The notes beneath the pieces were generated by a model that was not told the origin of the DNA, ran no database searches, and saw only the letters and a list, made by a program, of their open reading frames with translations. Below, piece by piece: positions 1 through 10,174 of a stretch of DNA of 64,000 nucleotides. Location: positions 434,001 through 498,000 of the forward strand of contig NZ_JACEIB010000027.1 of NCBI RefSeq assembly GCF_013778325.1, given 5' to 3'. The stretch comes from Sphingomonas chungangi (GTDB lineage Bacteria > Pseudomonadota > Alphaproteobacteria > Sphingomonadales > Sphingomonadaceae). A program made the position numbers and the translations under genes. Each line of letters opens with the position of its first letter. The first letter of the stretch is position 1.

Positions 1-702
1 GGTCGACTGGTCCATCGCGCCCGAGGGCAAGGCCGCCGGCGCCTGTGCGGCCGGGGCGGCAGCGGGCAACGGCGGGGGCGGCGTATCGACGTTGGGATCG
101 TCGCCCATGATGGCGCGCACGATCCGCGTCGGATTGGCCGGCGGCTCGCCCTTCTGGATCGCATCGACATATTGCATGCCTGACACGACGCGGCCGAACA
201 CCGTATAATGCAGGTCCAGCTTCAGGTTGGGCATGAACATGATGTAGAACTGGCTGTTGGCGCTGTTCGGATCGTTGGCGCGCGCCGCCGCCACCGCGCC
301 GCGCACATGCGGCAGGTCGTTGAACTCGGCCGGGACATCCGGCAGCGTCGATCCGCCCTCGCCGGTGCCCTTGGGATCGCCGCCCTGCGCCATGAAGCCG
401 CTGATCACGCGGTGAAACATCAGGCCGTTGTAGAAACCCTGCTGGGTCAGCGCCTTGATCCGCTCGACCATCTTGGGCGCCTTGTCCGGGCGGAGCTGGA
501 TCACCACGCGGCCGCCGTCCGAGAGATCGAGATCCCAGGTGTTCGCGGGCGTGACCGGCGGCGGCAGGAAGGCGGTCAGGTTGGTCGCAGCGACCTGGTC
601 GGCGGCGCGGATGCGCACCTTCTTGGCCTTGTGGTTCTTCGCGTCGGCCGCGCCGCTGAGCACCAGGGCGGTCGTGAGAATGAGGGCGGCAGCGATCTTC
701 AT
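1..702 (-). CDS. Peptidylprolyl isomerase, cyclophilin type, exported (3' end outside window)
   Basis: Cyclophilin-family enzyme that catalyses cis/trans isomerisation of prolyl bonds, here probably in the periplasm. It begins with a signal peptide (MKIAAALILTTALVLSG...ADA). The cyclophilin core is visible as FYNGLMFHRVISGFMAQGGD, followed by NSANSQFYIMF and LHYTVFGRVVSGM, which carry the conserved Arg, Phe and Gln positions of the active site. A Pro/Ala-rich tail runs to the window edge with no stop codon in 234 codons, so the gene is truncated by the window. The start is the ATG whose complement lies at 700-702. It is the last gene of the minus-strand group that includes coaD, ispA and xseB. 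Confidence 0.93.
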   Translation of the reverse strand, partial: MKIAAALILTTALVLSGAADAKNHKAKKVRIRAADQVAATNLTAFLPPPVTPANTWDLDLSDGGRVVIQLRPDKAPKMVERIKALTQQGFYNGLMFHRVISGFMAQGGDPKGTGEGGSTLPDVPAEFNDLPHVRGAVAAARANDPNSANSQFYIMFMPNLKLDLHYTVFGRVVSGMQYVDAIQKGEPPANPTRIVRAIMGDDPNVDTPPPPLPAAAPAAQAPAALPSGAMDQST

Positions 703-769
703 GGGGTAGCCGGGCTCCGGGATGCGGCGGGGTTCATGACATGCACCTAGCTGATGCGGCGGCGCTTTC

Positions 770-1300
770 CTATCGCTGAACGCGAAGCGCTGGATCGCCC
801 TTCACGCCGAGGCGCTGAACGCGTTCCGCCACCTCGGCGGCGACCGTTTCGGGGACGAAGGCATCGATGTCGCCCCCGTACATCGCGATCTCCTTGACGA
901 GGCGTGAGGCGATCGGCTGCAGCGCGACGTCCGCCATCAGGAACACCGTCTCGATCTTGCGATCGAGCTGCTGGTTCATGCCGGCCATCTGATATTCGTA
1001 CTCGAAGTCCGCGACGGCGCGCAGGCCGCGCACGATCACCGAAGCGCCGCGCGAGCGGGCGAAGTGGATCAGCAGGCTGTCGAAGGACACCACTTCGATC
1101 TTCGCCTTGTCCAGCCCAGCCGTCTCGCGGCGGACCATGGCGAGGCGCTCGTCGAGCGTGAACATCGGCGATTTCGAGGGATTCGTGGTGACCCCGATCA
1201 CCAACTTGTCCACCAGCGCGGTGGCACGGCGGATGATGTCCATGTGGCCCAGCGTGACCGGATCGAACGTGCCCGGATAGATCCCGATGCGCTCGCTCAT
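770..1300 (-). CDS. coaD: Phosphopantetheine adenylyltransferase
   Basis: Transfers AMP from ATP to 4'-phosphopantetheine, the penultimate step of coenzyme A synthesis in the cytoplasm. The nucleotidyltransferase signature GTFDPVTLGHMDI sits at the N-terminus. The RGLRAVADFEYEYQMAGMN block and ASRLVKEIA follow in the usual order. Length is about 176 residues against the usual 160-170. I chose the ATG at 1300 because a GGGGGGAG ribosome-binding site stands just before it; a TTG five codons upstream (1315) would overlap the ispA stop. It follows ispA by 11 bases and is probably co-transcribed with it. Confidence 0.95.
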   Translation of the reverse strand: MSERIGIYPGTFDPVTLGHMDIIRRATALVDKLVIGVTTNPSKSPMFTLDERLAMVRRETAGLDKAKIEVVSFDSLLIHFARSRGASVIVRGLRAVADFEYEYQMAGMNQQLDRKIETVFLMADVALQPIASRLVKEIAMYGGDIDAFVPETVAAEVAERVQRLGVKGDPALRVQR

Positions 1301-1311
1301 CGCTCCCCCCT

Positions 1312-2214
1312 TCAATGATCGCGTTCGACGACGTAGCGCGCGATCGCGCGCAGCAGATCGGCCTCCGCACCGAAGGACGAGAGATGGGCGATCGCCTGAT
1401 CGACCAGCATCGTCGCCTGGGTGCGTGCCCGCTCGATGCCGAGCAGCGATACGAAGGTCGCCTTGCCGGCATCGGCATCCTTGCCGGTCGCCTTGCCGAC
1501 CACCTCGGCATCACCCTCGACGTCGAGCAGATCGTCGGCGATCTGGAAGGCGAGGCCGATATCGCGGGCATAGGCGCGCAGGCCGCGGCGCCCTTCCGGC
1601 GGCACCCGGCCGAGGATCGCGCCGGCTTCCAGGCAGAAGCTGATCAGCGCGCCGGTCTTGAGCTGCTGAAGGCGCGTGGTGGTGGAAAGATCGAAGGTCG
1701 TCTCCTCCGCCACGAGGTCCATCATCTGGCCGCCCGCCATGCCCGCCGGGCCACTCGCCTTGGCCAGTTCCAACGCCAGTTCGGCGCGGACGAAGGGATC
1801 GGCATGGGTTTCGGGATCGGCGACGATCTCGAAGGCCAGCGCATGCAGCGCGTCGCCCGCCAGCACCGCGATCGCCTCGTCCCATTGCTTGTGGACGGTG
1901 GGCTTGCCGCGGCGAAGGTCGTCGTCGTCCATGCAGGGCATGTCGTCGTGGACGAGACTGTAAACGTGCAGCGCCTCGATCGCGAGGCCGGTGCGCAGCG
2001 CGGCCGTGCGGCCTACGTTGAACAGGTTGGCCGAGGCGAAGACCAGCAGAGGGCGCAGCCGCTTGCCGCCACCGATCGCGGCGTGGCGCATGGCTTCATA
2101 GAGCACCGCGCGGGGGTCGTCCGGCACGGCCAGCACCTGATCGAACAAATCGTCGATCTCGGCGGCGACCGACTGCATCGCGTCCGCGAGGCTCAGGGAG
2201 ACGGGGCTCGTCAT
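1312..2214 (-). CDS. ispA: Polyprenyl (farnesyl) diphosphate synthase
   Basis: Condenses isopentenyl diphosphate with allylic diphosphates to make farnesyl diphosphate for isoprenoid lipids and quinones. Both aspartate-rich metal-binding motifs are present: HDDMPCMDDDD (first) and FQIADDLLDVEGD (second). The GGGKRLRP motif is near the N-terminus. About 300 residues, normal for the family. Two ATGs are possible: 2229, which overlaps the end of xseB, and 2214, which follows the xseB stop by four bases; neither has a clear ribosome-binding site. The pairing of xseB with ispA is a common bacterial arrangement, often followed by dxs, which is absent here. Confidence 0.95.
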   Translation of the reverse strand: MTSPVSLSLADAMQSVAAEIDDLFDQVLAVPDDPRAVLYEAMRHAAIGGGKRLRPLLVFASANLFNVGRTAALRTGLAIEALHVYSLVHDDMPCMDDDDLRRGKPTVHKQWDEAIAVLAGDALHALAFEIVADPETHADPFVRAELALELAKASGPAGMAGGQMMDLVAEETTFDLSTTTRLQQLKTGALISFCLEAGAILGRVPPEGRRGLRAYARDIGLAFQIADDLLDVEGDAEVVGKATGKDADAGKATFVSLLGIERARTQATMLVDQAIAHLSSFGAEADLLRAIARYVVERDH

Positions 2215-2218
2215 CGGA

Positions 2219-2461
2219 TCATTCGGCATCGAAGGGCCGCAGGCCGGCGGGCGCGCCGTCGCCGCCCAGCTGGATCTGGTCGATCTTGGCCTGCGCGCTC
2301 TTGAGGCGGGCCTCGCACTGCGAGCGCAGCCTGTCGCCCTCCTGATAGAGCCGGATCGAGTTTTCGAGTGACTCTTCGCCGCTCTCCAGCCGGCGGACGA
2401 TCTCCTCCAGCCGCTTCAGCGCGTCCTCGAAGCTCAGTTCGGCGATTGCGTCGTCTGCCAT
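2219..2461 (-). CDS. xseB: Exodeoxyribonuclease VII small subunit
   Basis: Small subunit of exonuclease VII, which degrades single-stranded DNA during repair. The 80-residue protein has the family signature [19 protein letters not shown] near residues 10-28, followed by [24 protein letters not shown]. It is the first gene of the xseB-ispA-coaD group. The large subunit xseA is not in the window. Upstream lies the repeat-containing gap toward trcR. Confidence 0.93.
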   Translation of the reverse strand: MADDAIAELSFEDALKRLEEIVRRLESGEESLENSIRLYQEGDRLRSQCEARLKSAQAKIDQIQLGGDGAPAGLRPFDAE

Positions 2462-2523
2462 GGGGCGCTTGTGGTCCGGGGGGAAGGAAGGGTCAAGGGA
2501 AAGGCCTGATGCCCAGCGTCACT

Positions 2524-2685
2524 CTTTCCGTTCGTGCCGAGCGAAGTCGAGGCGCAGCCTCAACAACCAAACCCCGTTCGGCCTCAGCGCAGTCGAAAGC
2601 CATGCGCTGTGGCCGCACTTCGACTGCGCTCAGTGCGAACGGAGGCTGCGACTGTCCCTCAACTTCGCTCGGGACGAACGGAAAG
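2524..2685. repeat. Nested dispersed palindromic repeat (copy A)
   Basis: Two inverted repeats, one inside the other. The outer arms are 2524-2552 and 2657-2685, beginning CTTTCCGTTCGTGCCGAGC and ending with its near complement. The inner arms are 2574-2598 and 2618-2642, beginning CCGTTCGGCCTCAGCGCAG. Both arm types share the CCGTTCG...GTCGAAG core with six further copies in this window. It fills the gap between xseB and trcR; reading frames through it are spurious. Confidence 0.85.
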
Positions 2686-2697
2686 AAAGTGACTTGT

Positions 2698-3405
2698 TCA
2701 GCGCTTGAACGGATCGACCACGCCCTCGGGCAACTGGTAGCTCGGGCGCGGCGCCTCTTCCTCGCCATCCGCAGGAACCGCGTCGCCGCCTACCGCCGGG
2801 CGGTGCGCCGCGTCGCGCTGGGCGCGCAACTCCTCGATCAGCGCGGCGCGGTCGCCCGAGAGGCGCTCGTCGACCGGCGCCTCGATCCCCGCCGCCTTCG
2901 CCGCCTTGGTGATCGCCGCATCCAGCTCGCGCTGCGAGCAGAGGCCGAGCGTCACGGGATCCTTCGGTGTGATGTTGGCGATGTTCCAGTGGCTGCGATC
3001 GCGGATCGCGCCGATCGTCGTGCGCGTGGTGCCGATCAGCTTGCCGATCGCGCCATCCGACACTTCCGGGTGGTTGCGGATGATCCAGGCGATGCCATCC
3101 GGCTTGTCCTGCCGCTTGGAGACCGGCGTGTAGCGCGGACCCTTCGTGCGGCGCGCCTGCTCCGGCCCCTTGGACATCTGGAGTTTATAGTTCGGGTTCG
3201 CCTGGCCCTTCTCGATCTCCTCCTGGGTGATCTCGTGCGCGCGCACGGGATCGCGGCCGGTCAGCTTGGTGCCGGCGGTGTCGTCGGCGATCGCCTGCAC
3301 CTCGAGGATGTGGAGGCCGCAGAACTCCGCGATCTGCTGGAAGCTCAGCGAGCTGTTGTCGACCAGCCAGGAGGCTGTCGCATGGGGCATGAGGGGCTGG
3401 GCCAC
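2698..3405 (-). CDS. trcR: TrcR/DUF1013 family cell-cycle transcriptional regulator
   Basis: Member of the alphaproteobacterial TrcR (DUF1013, PF06242) family, described as cell-cycle transcriptional regulators. The N-terminus reads AQPLMPHATASWLVDNSSLS and continues with FQQIAEFCGLHILEVQAIAD, a helix-turn-helix-like segment. A second one, EVSDGAIGKLIGTTRTTIGA, follows near residues 125-145. I chose the GTG at 3405 (235 residues) because GGAGAGG stands 6-8 bases upstream and the family begins M-x-QPLMP; an ATG at 3501 would add 32 poorly conserved residues. The tail is charged and Ala/Pro-rich. The family assignment is confident; its targets here cannot be read from sequence. Confidence 0.88.
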   Translation of the reverse strand: MAQPLMPHATASWLVDNSSLSFQQIAEFCGLHILEVQAIADDTAGTKLTGRDPVRAHEITQEEIEKGQANPNYKLQMSKGPEQARRTKGPRYTPVSKRQDKPDGIAWIIRNHPEVSDGAIGKLIGTTRTTIGAIRDRSHWNIANITPKDPVTLGLCSQRELDAAITKAAKAAGIEAPVDERLSGDRAALIEELRAQRDAAHRPAVGGDAVPADGEEEAPRPSYQLPEGVVDPFKR

Positions 3406-3560
3406 GGTGGAACCTCTCCGAGCAGATAAAGAAAGGGCCGCCCCAACGCGGGAGCGGCCTGTGCATGGCGGGAATGTAGTGCCTGCCGCGACGTGGGGCA
3501 AGCGCTTCCGTACATGCTAAGCCCGACCGCTCGCGCGGAGCGGCCGGGCCAGCGTCACGG

Positions 3561-4220
3561 TTACTCCGGCGTGCCGGTGCTGACCGTCGTCGTGGTGCGC
3601 TCGGCAGTGGTGGTGCCGGTGACCGGACGATGCACGACGCGATGGACGACGTGGTGCACCGGCGTGCTGGTCTTCTCGGTCGTGGTGGTCACGACCGTCG
3701 GCGGCTGGTTGCGCATGGCATCCAGATTCTCCTGCGCGGCGGCGGCCGAAGCGGCCGAGGCCTGCGCAGCGGCGCTGGCATTGTCGGCGCGGCTGTTGGC
3801 GTCGGCGATGCGCGCCTGCGCGTCGTTCTGCGCGTCGGCGGCATCCTGCTGGGCCTGCTGGGCCTGCGCATTGGCGTCGGCGACGCGCGCCTCGGCCGCC
3901 CGACCCTGGGCCTGGTGCGCCGCACCCACCGCCGTGTCGGCCAGTTGGCCGGCATGGATGGCATCGGCGATCGCCTCGTCCTTGTTGCCGTTCGCGAGAT
4001 TTTCCTTCGCGACGTTCAGCGCGGCCTGCGCGTTGGCGACCATCGCCGGCGTGTTGCCGCTGGCGCCGATCTTGTTGGCCGCATCGATCTTGGCCTGTGC
4101 AGCCGAAATCTCGGCATGCGCACGATCGGCTTTCCCCCAGCCGGCATGCGCGGGCACCACGGCGAACGCCAGAAGTGCCGAAACGGAAGCCCCCCGCATA
4201 TACATACCAAAGCGGGTCAT
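3561..4220 (-). CDS. Exported Ala-rich coiled-coil protein, DUF4398-like
   Basis: Function unknown. A signal peptide ends near AHA (residues 25-27). A mature region of about 130 residues is extremely rich in Ala, Gln and Asp and has heptad-like spacing (AQAKIDAANK, AQAALNVAKENL, ADANAQAQQAQQDAADAQNDA), as in the DUF4398 domain. The last 45 residues are low-complexity Thr/Val/His (TTTTEKTSTPVHHVVHRVVH). AGGAGA precedes the ATG. DUF4398 domains occur in small envelope proteins, sometimes joined to an OmpA domain, so a periplasmic structural role is likely but unproven. Confidence 0.75.
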   Translation of the reverse strand: MTRFGMYMRGASVSALLAFAVVPAHAGWGKADRAHAEISAAQAKIDAANKIGASGNTPAMVANAQAALNVAKENLANGNKDEAIADAIHAGQLADTAVGAAHQAQGRAAEARVADANAQAQQAQQDAADAQNDAQARIADANSRADNASAAAQASAASAAAAQENLDAMRNQPPTVVTTTTEKTSTPVHHVVHRVVHRPVTGTTTAERTTTTVSTGTPE

Positions 4221-4336
4221 GACCCAATCTCCTAGACCTTGATTGGTCGGACCGCCGAACGAACACTTGGGAGGCGTGGTTCCTTAATTTATGTTGTGTT
4301 CAGCTTGTGGGCAAAAAGACGGCAAGGCCAGCGCTG

Positions 4337-4954
4337 TCAGGCATCGATCGGAATATGGCCGGGAAGCGCGGAAATCCTGTCGATCCAGGTGCGGATCGCG
4401 GGGCGCGAGGCGAGATCGAAGCCGCCTTCGTCCGCGACATGGGTGTAGGCGAACAAGGCCACATCGGCGAGCGTGAAGCGATCGGCGACGAAGAAGGCGC
4501 GATCGGCAAGGTGCCGTTCCATCAGATCGAGCGCGGCATCGCCGGCAGCACGTTTGCCGGGAAGCTGGGCTTTCTGGAAATCGCTCAGACCGCCTTCCCC
4601 GATGAAGGCCAGCCAGAAGCGCAGCGTCGCGACATTGGGCTCGTGATTGTACTGCTCGAAATTCATCCAGCGCAGCATATCGGCGCGATCGAAGCGGTCG
4701 TCGGGGATCAGCGAAGAGCCTTCGGCCAGATAGAAACAGGCCGCACCGCTTTCCGGCAGGTAGCGATCGCCGATCTGGAGGACCGGGATGCGGCCGTTGC
4801 CGTTGACGGTGCGAAGGAAATCGGGCGTGCGCGTTTCGCCGTTGAGGATGTCGTAATGGCGCCGCCCCAGCGTCACTCCGAGATGGGATGCGACGAGTCG
4901 GATCTTGTAGCAATTCCCCGACGGGGCGTATTCGTGCAGCGTCAGCTTTTCCAT
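4337..4954 (-). CDS. Glutathione S-transferase family protein
   Basis: Glutathione transferase with an N-terminal thioredoxin-like domain (EYAPSGNCYKIRLVASHLG, residues 8-26, then NGRIPVLQIGDRYLPESGAA with the cis-Pro and the Glu-Ser glutathione site) and a C-terminal helical domain containing FTLADVALFAYTHVADEGGF. 205 residues, the usual length. GGGAGG lies before the ATG. It stands alone between an exported protein and a quinone oxidoreductase. The substrate is unknown; detoxification of electrophiles is the default reading. Confidence 0.9.
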   Translation of the reverse strand: MEKLTLHEYAPSGNCYKIRLVASHLGVTLGRRHYDILNGETRTPDFLRTVNGNGRIPVLQIGDRYLPESGAACFYLAEGSSLIPDDRFDRADMLRWMNFEQYNHEPNVATLRFWLAFIGEGGLSDFQKAQLPGKRAAGDAALDLMERHLADRAFFVADRFTLADVALFAYTHVADEGGFDLASRPAIRTWIDRISALPGHIPIDA

Positions 4955-5039
4955 CGGGGCCTCCCTTTTGCCGGGATCCCGCTAGCGGGCAATCAAGCTG
5001 GGAAAAACCGGAAATCCGGCTGACTTCGATAAAGCAGCC

Positions 5040-6044
5040 TTATCCTTCGACCGTCAGCACGATCTTGCCGACATGATCCCCGCCATCCATGCGCTCGTGG
5101 GCCTTGGCCGCCTCCGCCAGCGGGAACGTCGCGTCGATGATCGGCTTGAGCCGCCCCTCCGCCGCATGCGGCCAGACCTCGCGCTTGAGCTCGTCCGCCA
5201 CCAGCGCCTTGAACGCCAGCTCCCGTGCGCGCAGCGTCGATCCCGTCATCGTCAGGCGGCGGAGCATGATGTCGACCAGGCTCACCGTCGCCTTGGGGCC
5301 GCCCTGCACCGCGATGGTGACGTGGCGCCCCTCCGGCGCGAGGCATTGCAGGTTGCGCGGCACATAGTCGCCACCGACCATATCGAGCACGGCCTGCACG
5401 CCCTTGCCGCCGGTGATGCGCTTCACCTCCTCGACGAAATCCTGCGTCTTGTAGTTGATCGCGTGCGCCGCGCCGATCTCCAGCGCGCGGGCACATTTGT
5501 CGTCCGACCCGCAGGTGACGATCACGACCAGCTCGAACAGCTTGCCCAGCAGGATCGCCATCGTGCCGATCCCCGACGTGCCGCCATGGACCAGCACCGT
5601 GTCGCCCTCGATCGCATAGGCGCGCTCGAACAGGTTGCTCCAGACGGTGAACAATGTCTCGGGGATGGCCGCCGCCTCGACCATCGAGATGGCGGGCGGC
5701 ACCGGCAGGCACTGGCCGGCGGGCGCCGCGCAATATTCGGCATACCCCCCGCCCGCGACCAGAGCGCAGACCTTGCTGCCGATCATCGAGGCATCCGCCC
5801 CCTCGCCCGCCGCGACCACCGTACCGGCAATCTCGAGGCCCAGGATCGAAGGCGCGCCGGGCGGCGGCGGATACATGCCCTTGCGCTGCATGACGTCCGG
5901 CCGGTTCACCCCGGCCGCCGCAACCTTGACGAGATATTCGCCCGGCCCGGCAACGGGCACCGGCCGCTCGACCGGCGCCAGCACCTCGGGCCCGCCGGCC
6001 GCCTCGGGGTCGATCGCCAGCATCGTCTTGGGAAGGTCGGCCAA
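5040..6044 (-). CDS. NAD(P)H-quinone oxidoreductase, zinc-free MDR family
   Basis: Medium-chain dehydrogenase of the quinone oxidoreductase/PIG3 type, which reduces quinones with NADPH. The N-terminal GroES-like domain contains AAGVNRPDVMQRKGMYPPPPG. The Rossmann part has VLVHGGTSGIGTMAI at about residues 145-159 and EVKRITGGKGVQAVLDMVGG further on. The zinc-binding cysteines of alcohol dehydrogenases are absent. The reading frame is open well upstream, but a TTG at 6044 preceded by GGGGGAT gives a normal 334-residue protein; the first ATG inside is at 6023. Confidence 0.88.
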   Translation of the reverse strand: MADLPKTMLAIDPEAAGGPEVLAPVERPVPVAGPGEYLVKVAAAGVNRPDVMQRKGMYPPPPGAPSILGLEIAGTVVAAGEGADASMIGSKVCALVAGGGYAEYCAAPAGQCLPVPPAISMVEAAAIPETLFTVWSNLFERAYAIEGDTVLVHGGTSGIGTMAILLGKLFELVVIVTCGSDDKCARALEIGAAHAINYKTQDFVEEVKRITGGKGVQAVLDMVGGDYVPRNLQCLAPEGRHVTIAVQGGPKATVSLVDIMLRRLTMTGSTLRARELAFKALVADELKREVWPHAAEGRLKPIIDATFPLAEAAKAHERMDGGDHVGKIVLTVEG

Positions 6045-6119
6045 TTTATCCCCCGCTTTCGCGCCGCATCGCGGCAAGCCGTTATTGACAGCAGGCGGCG
6101 CAGGGTCAACGATCCATCC

Positions 6120-6317
6120 ATGAGCCCGGAAGACGACCTGCCCCGCCGCGCCGACGATCCCGTCGCCGCGCTGGCACGCCAGGATCTCGATCCGCTTTCC
6201 GTCGAAGAGCTTACGGCCCGCGTGACGGCCCTCGAAACCGAGATCGCCCGCACTCGACGAAAGATTGAAGGCGCCGTTAACCATCGCGCAACCGCGGACA
6301 GCTTATTCAAGCGATGA
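6120..6317 (+). CDS. DUF1192 family protein
   Basis: 65-residue protein of the alphaproteobacterial DUF1192 family, function unknown. The conserved elements are DDLPRR at the N-terminus, DLDPLSVEELTARVTALETE in the middle and a charged end finishing DSLFKR. It is divergent from the quinone oxidoreductase, 75 bases away. Its stop codon overlaps the start of a possible 44-codon frame (ATGA at 6314-6317) that leads to clpA. Confidence 0.85.
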   Translation: MSPEDDLPRRADDPVAALARQDLDPLSVEELTARVTALETEIARTRRKIEGAVNHRATADSLFKR

Positions 6318-6448
6318 GGACAGCCCCCTCCCAGAGCGGCGATCGCACCGAACCCCGCAACGGGGTGGGCATCCTTGATGAAACGGTTTCGCCTTCCGAC
6401 ATAGCGGATACGGCGTTCCGCTTCGTCGGGCCGCCGCTGAGGAGTTGA
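6314..6448 (+). CDS. Possible 44-residue leader peptide upstream of clpA
   Basis: Short frame starting in an ATGA overlap with the DUF1192 stop codon and ending five bases before the clpA ATG. The predicted peptide starts MRTAPSQSGDRTEPRNG and contains SPSDIADTAFRFVGPPLRS. It resembles no family I know and is not ClpS. Support is only the coupling geometry; it could be chance in a GC-rich gap. The end of this frame (GAGGAG) also supplies the clpA ribosome-binding site. Confidence 0.25.
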   Translation: MRTAPSQSGDRTEPRNGVGILDETVSPSDIADTAFRFVGPPLRS

Positions 6449-6453
6449 TCTAG

Positions 6454-8775
<2,322 letters not shown>

Positions 8776-8803
8776 GCGCTACCCCTGAGCGGGGTGAACG
8801 GAG

Positions 8804-8831
8804 CGGCCGGGCGGTGTGCCCGGCCGTTTTT
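8804..8831 (+). terminator. Rho-independent terminator of clpA
   Basis: Perfect 9-bp stem CGGCCGGGC / GCCCGGCCG (8804-8812 with 8818-8826), five-base loop GGTGT, followed by TTTTT. It lies 29 bases after the clpA stop and separates clpA from the convergent gene at 8888. Confidence 0.92.
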
Positions 8832-8887
8832 GAGTCAGCAATAGACTCCCGGGGTATGACGCTCGTTCCACCGCTGCTCAGTTGTTC

Positions 8888-9277
8888 CTAGCATGCGGCA
8901 TATATATCACGATCATCCTGATCGGCTCCCGACGCATTGATGGGCGCGAACCGTATCCGCGAACGCTCCAGTCCAATCCCCGTCATCGCTTTGATGATCG
9001 CTCGCTCGCGCCGTTTCACGAGCGATATCTGGTGCAAATCTTTGATATCTTCGACAGCCGGATAGACCACCATCCATCCGCCTGCAAAGACGCCATCCTG
9101 CAAATTTTCCATCCAAGAAACCAAATTGGCGCGCGTGGTGTCACGGTCGAAGCGAGAGGAATGGGCGGCAAAGCTAAAAACCGGGCCACCTAGGCACATC
9201 ACTTCACCCGGATAGCCATCAGGAGGTGAGACTGGGATTGGCGCCGCAGCGAGCAAATATAGAGCCAGAGAAAACAT
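8888..9277 (-). CDS. Small exported protein of unknown function
   Basis: Predicted 129-residue protein with an N-terminal signal peptide (MFSLALYLLAAAPIPVSPP). The mature part contains GGPVFSFAAHSSRFDRDTT, a Trp/Val-rich segment and a charged helix (LVKRRERAIIKAMTG). I recognise no family. The longer open frame upstream is a shadow of the neighbouring gene. Base composition is noticeably lower in GC than the neighbours, which suggests a strain-specific insertion. Convergent with clpA and separated from it by the terminator. Confidence 0.6.
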   Translation of the reverse strand: MFSLALYLLAAAPIPVSPPDGYPGEVMCLGGPVFSFAAHSSRFDRDTTRANLVSWMENLQDGVFAGGWMVVYPAVEDIKDLHQISLVKRRERAIIKAMTGIGLERSRIRFAPINASGADQDDRDIYAAC

Positions 9278-9282
9278 TCTTG

Positions 9283-9744
9283 TCAGTCTTGATGCAATGG
9301 GGATGGTGCCGCAGTCGAAGCTGATTGCTGTCCCACCAAGCTCCGCGTCACCCGCACCAGTCCCGGAAAGCTCGCCGTGCCGAGCTGCAGGACGAAGGTG
9401 ATGTTCCCCGCCTCCGCCCAGCTGCCATAGCCGAGCCGGCCGGCCAGGTGCAGGCCGTCCAGCACCAGATTGACGACGAACAGCCCGGCCAGCACCGCCA
9501 GCCATGGCTTGCGCAGCGTGTAGGCGAGCCACCCCGTGCCGAGCGCGAAGAGGATATCGCTGGGCAGTGACCAATCCTCGACGATGCGCATCATCCACAG
9601 GATCGTGTTGAGCGCCCAGTAGGCCACCAGCACGCCGGTGCAGCCGGCCGAGGCCAGCCAGTCCTCATTGCTCGCGAACAGCGAGATCATGAAGAACAGC
9701 AGCGAGACCAGCGCGAAGACGACGATCTGCGCTTCCGGCTGCAT
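9283..9744 (-). CDS. Integral membrane protein, unknown function
   Basis: 153 residues with four probable membrane segments: IVVFALVSLLFFMISLFA, AGCTGVLVAYWALNTIL, LPSDILFALGTGWLAYTL and PWLAVLAGLFVVNLVLDGL. A conserved-looking GYGSWAEAGNITFVLQLG follows before a hydrophilic tail. The ATG at 9744 is preferred over far-upstream starts because the preceding frame is low-complexity Ala/Pro read from another small gene. It lies eight bases downstream of that gene (9753-9914), so the two are probably translated from one message. Confidence 0.7.
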   Translation of the reverse strand: MQPEAQIVVFALVSLLFFMISLFASNEDWLASAGCTGVLVAYWALNTILWMMRIVEDWSLPSDILFALGTGWLAYTLRKPWLAVLAGLFVVNLVLDGLHLAGRLGYGSWAEAGNITFVLQLGTASFPGLVRVTRSLVGQQSASTAAPSPLHQD

Positions 9745-9752
9745 CGCCTGCC

Positions 9753-9914
9753 CTAGCTGTGCGGGTTGGGCGGCGGCAGGCTGGGGAAAGGCTGGGGCGG
9801 CGGCGGCGGCGGCGTCGTCGGAATGCCCCCGCTGTCCGGCTGGACCGTGATACCGGAAACGCTGGCGGATGACGGCTGCCCCGTCAGCAGCAACAGAACG
9901 GCGACCAGGCTCAT
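9753..9914 (-). CDS. Small exported proline-rich peptide
   Basis: 53-residue frame: a short signal peptide (MSLVAVLLLLTGQPSSASVS), then QPDSGGIPTTPPPPPPQPFP to the end. An AAGGGGG ribosome-binding site stands about seven bases before the ATG, which is the main support. The eight-base spacing to the membrane protein downstream suggests an operon. No known family; a secreted or membrane-anchored Pro-rich peptide. Confidence 0.55.
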   Translation of the reverse strand: MSLVAVLLLLTGQPSSASVSGITVQPDSGGIPTTPPPPPPQPFPSLPPPNPHS

Positions 9915-10081
9915 GACGCGCCCCCTTCGTCGAAGCCGCCAAATGGGCGACGCCAGCGATCATATCGCCTCCGAACCCTTCTGTCAGCACGCGAAACGCA
10001 GCTTTCGTGGTTAACTGCGCGGACGGATCGATCGCGGCCAACGCGCCGAATCGCTGGCGCCGTCGCGATGCGCGTGCCACG

Positions 10082-10106
10082 TTAACGAAGATGGTTAACG
10101 AAAGGG
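10082..10106. promoter_or_regulatory. Tandem GTTAACGAA boxes upstream of the L,D-transpeptidase gene
   Basis: Two copies of GTTAACGAA(G/A) stand 13 bases apart (starts near 10081 and 10094) in the 260-base gap between two divergent gene sets, about 80 bases before the transpeptidase ATG. Each contains the palindrome GTTAAC. The TTAA-TTAA spacing is nine, not the seven of a CtrA site, so I do not call it one. Function unknown. Confidence 0.3.
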
Positions 10107-10174
10107 CGCGCCCGCTCCCTCTCCAGCCCTGTTCCGCGTGCCGTTTCTTCCGCTTTCCAAGGGTCTTCTCGTCG

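Noticed and set aside
2493-2768. 91-codon minus-strand frame over repeat copy A
   Set aside because: Translation is VEGQSQP/FALSAVEVRPQ, the typical peptide read from the palindromic repeat; not a gene.
10081-10106. CtrA site at the tandem GTTAACGAA boxes
   Set aside because: The TTAA-TTAA spacing is nine bases, not seven.
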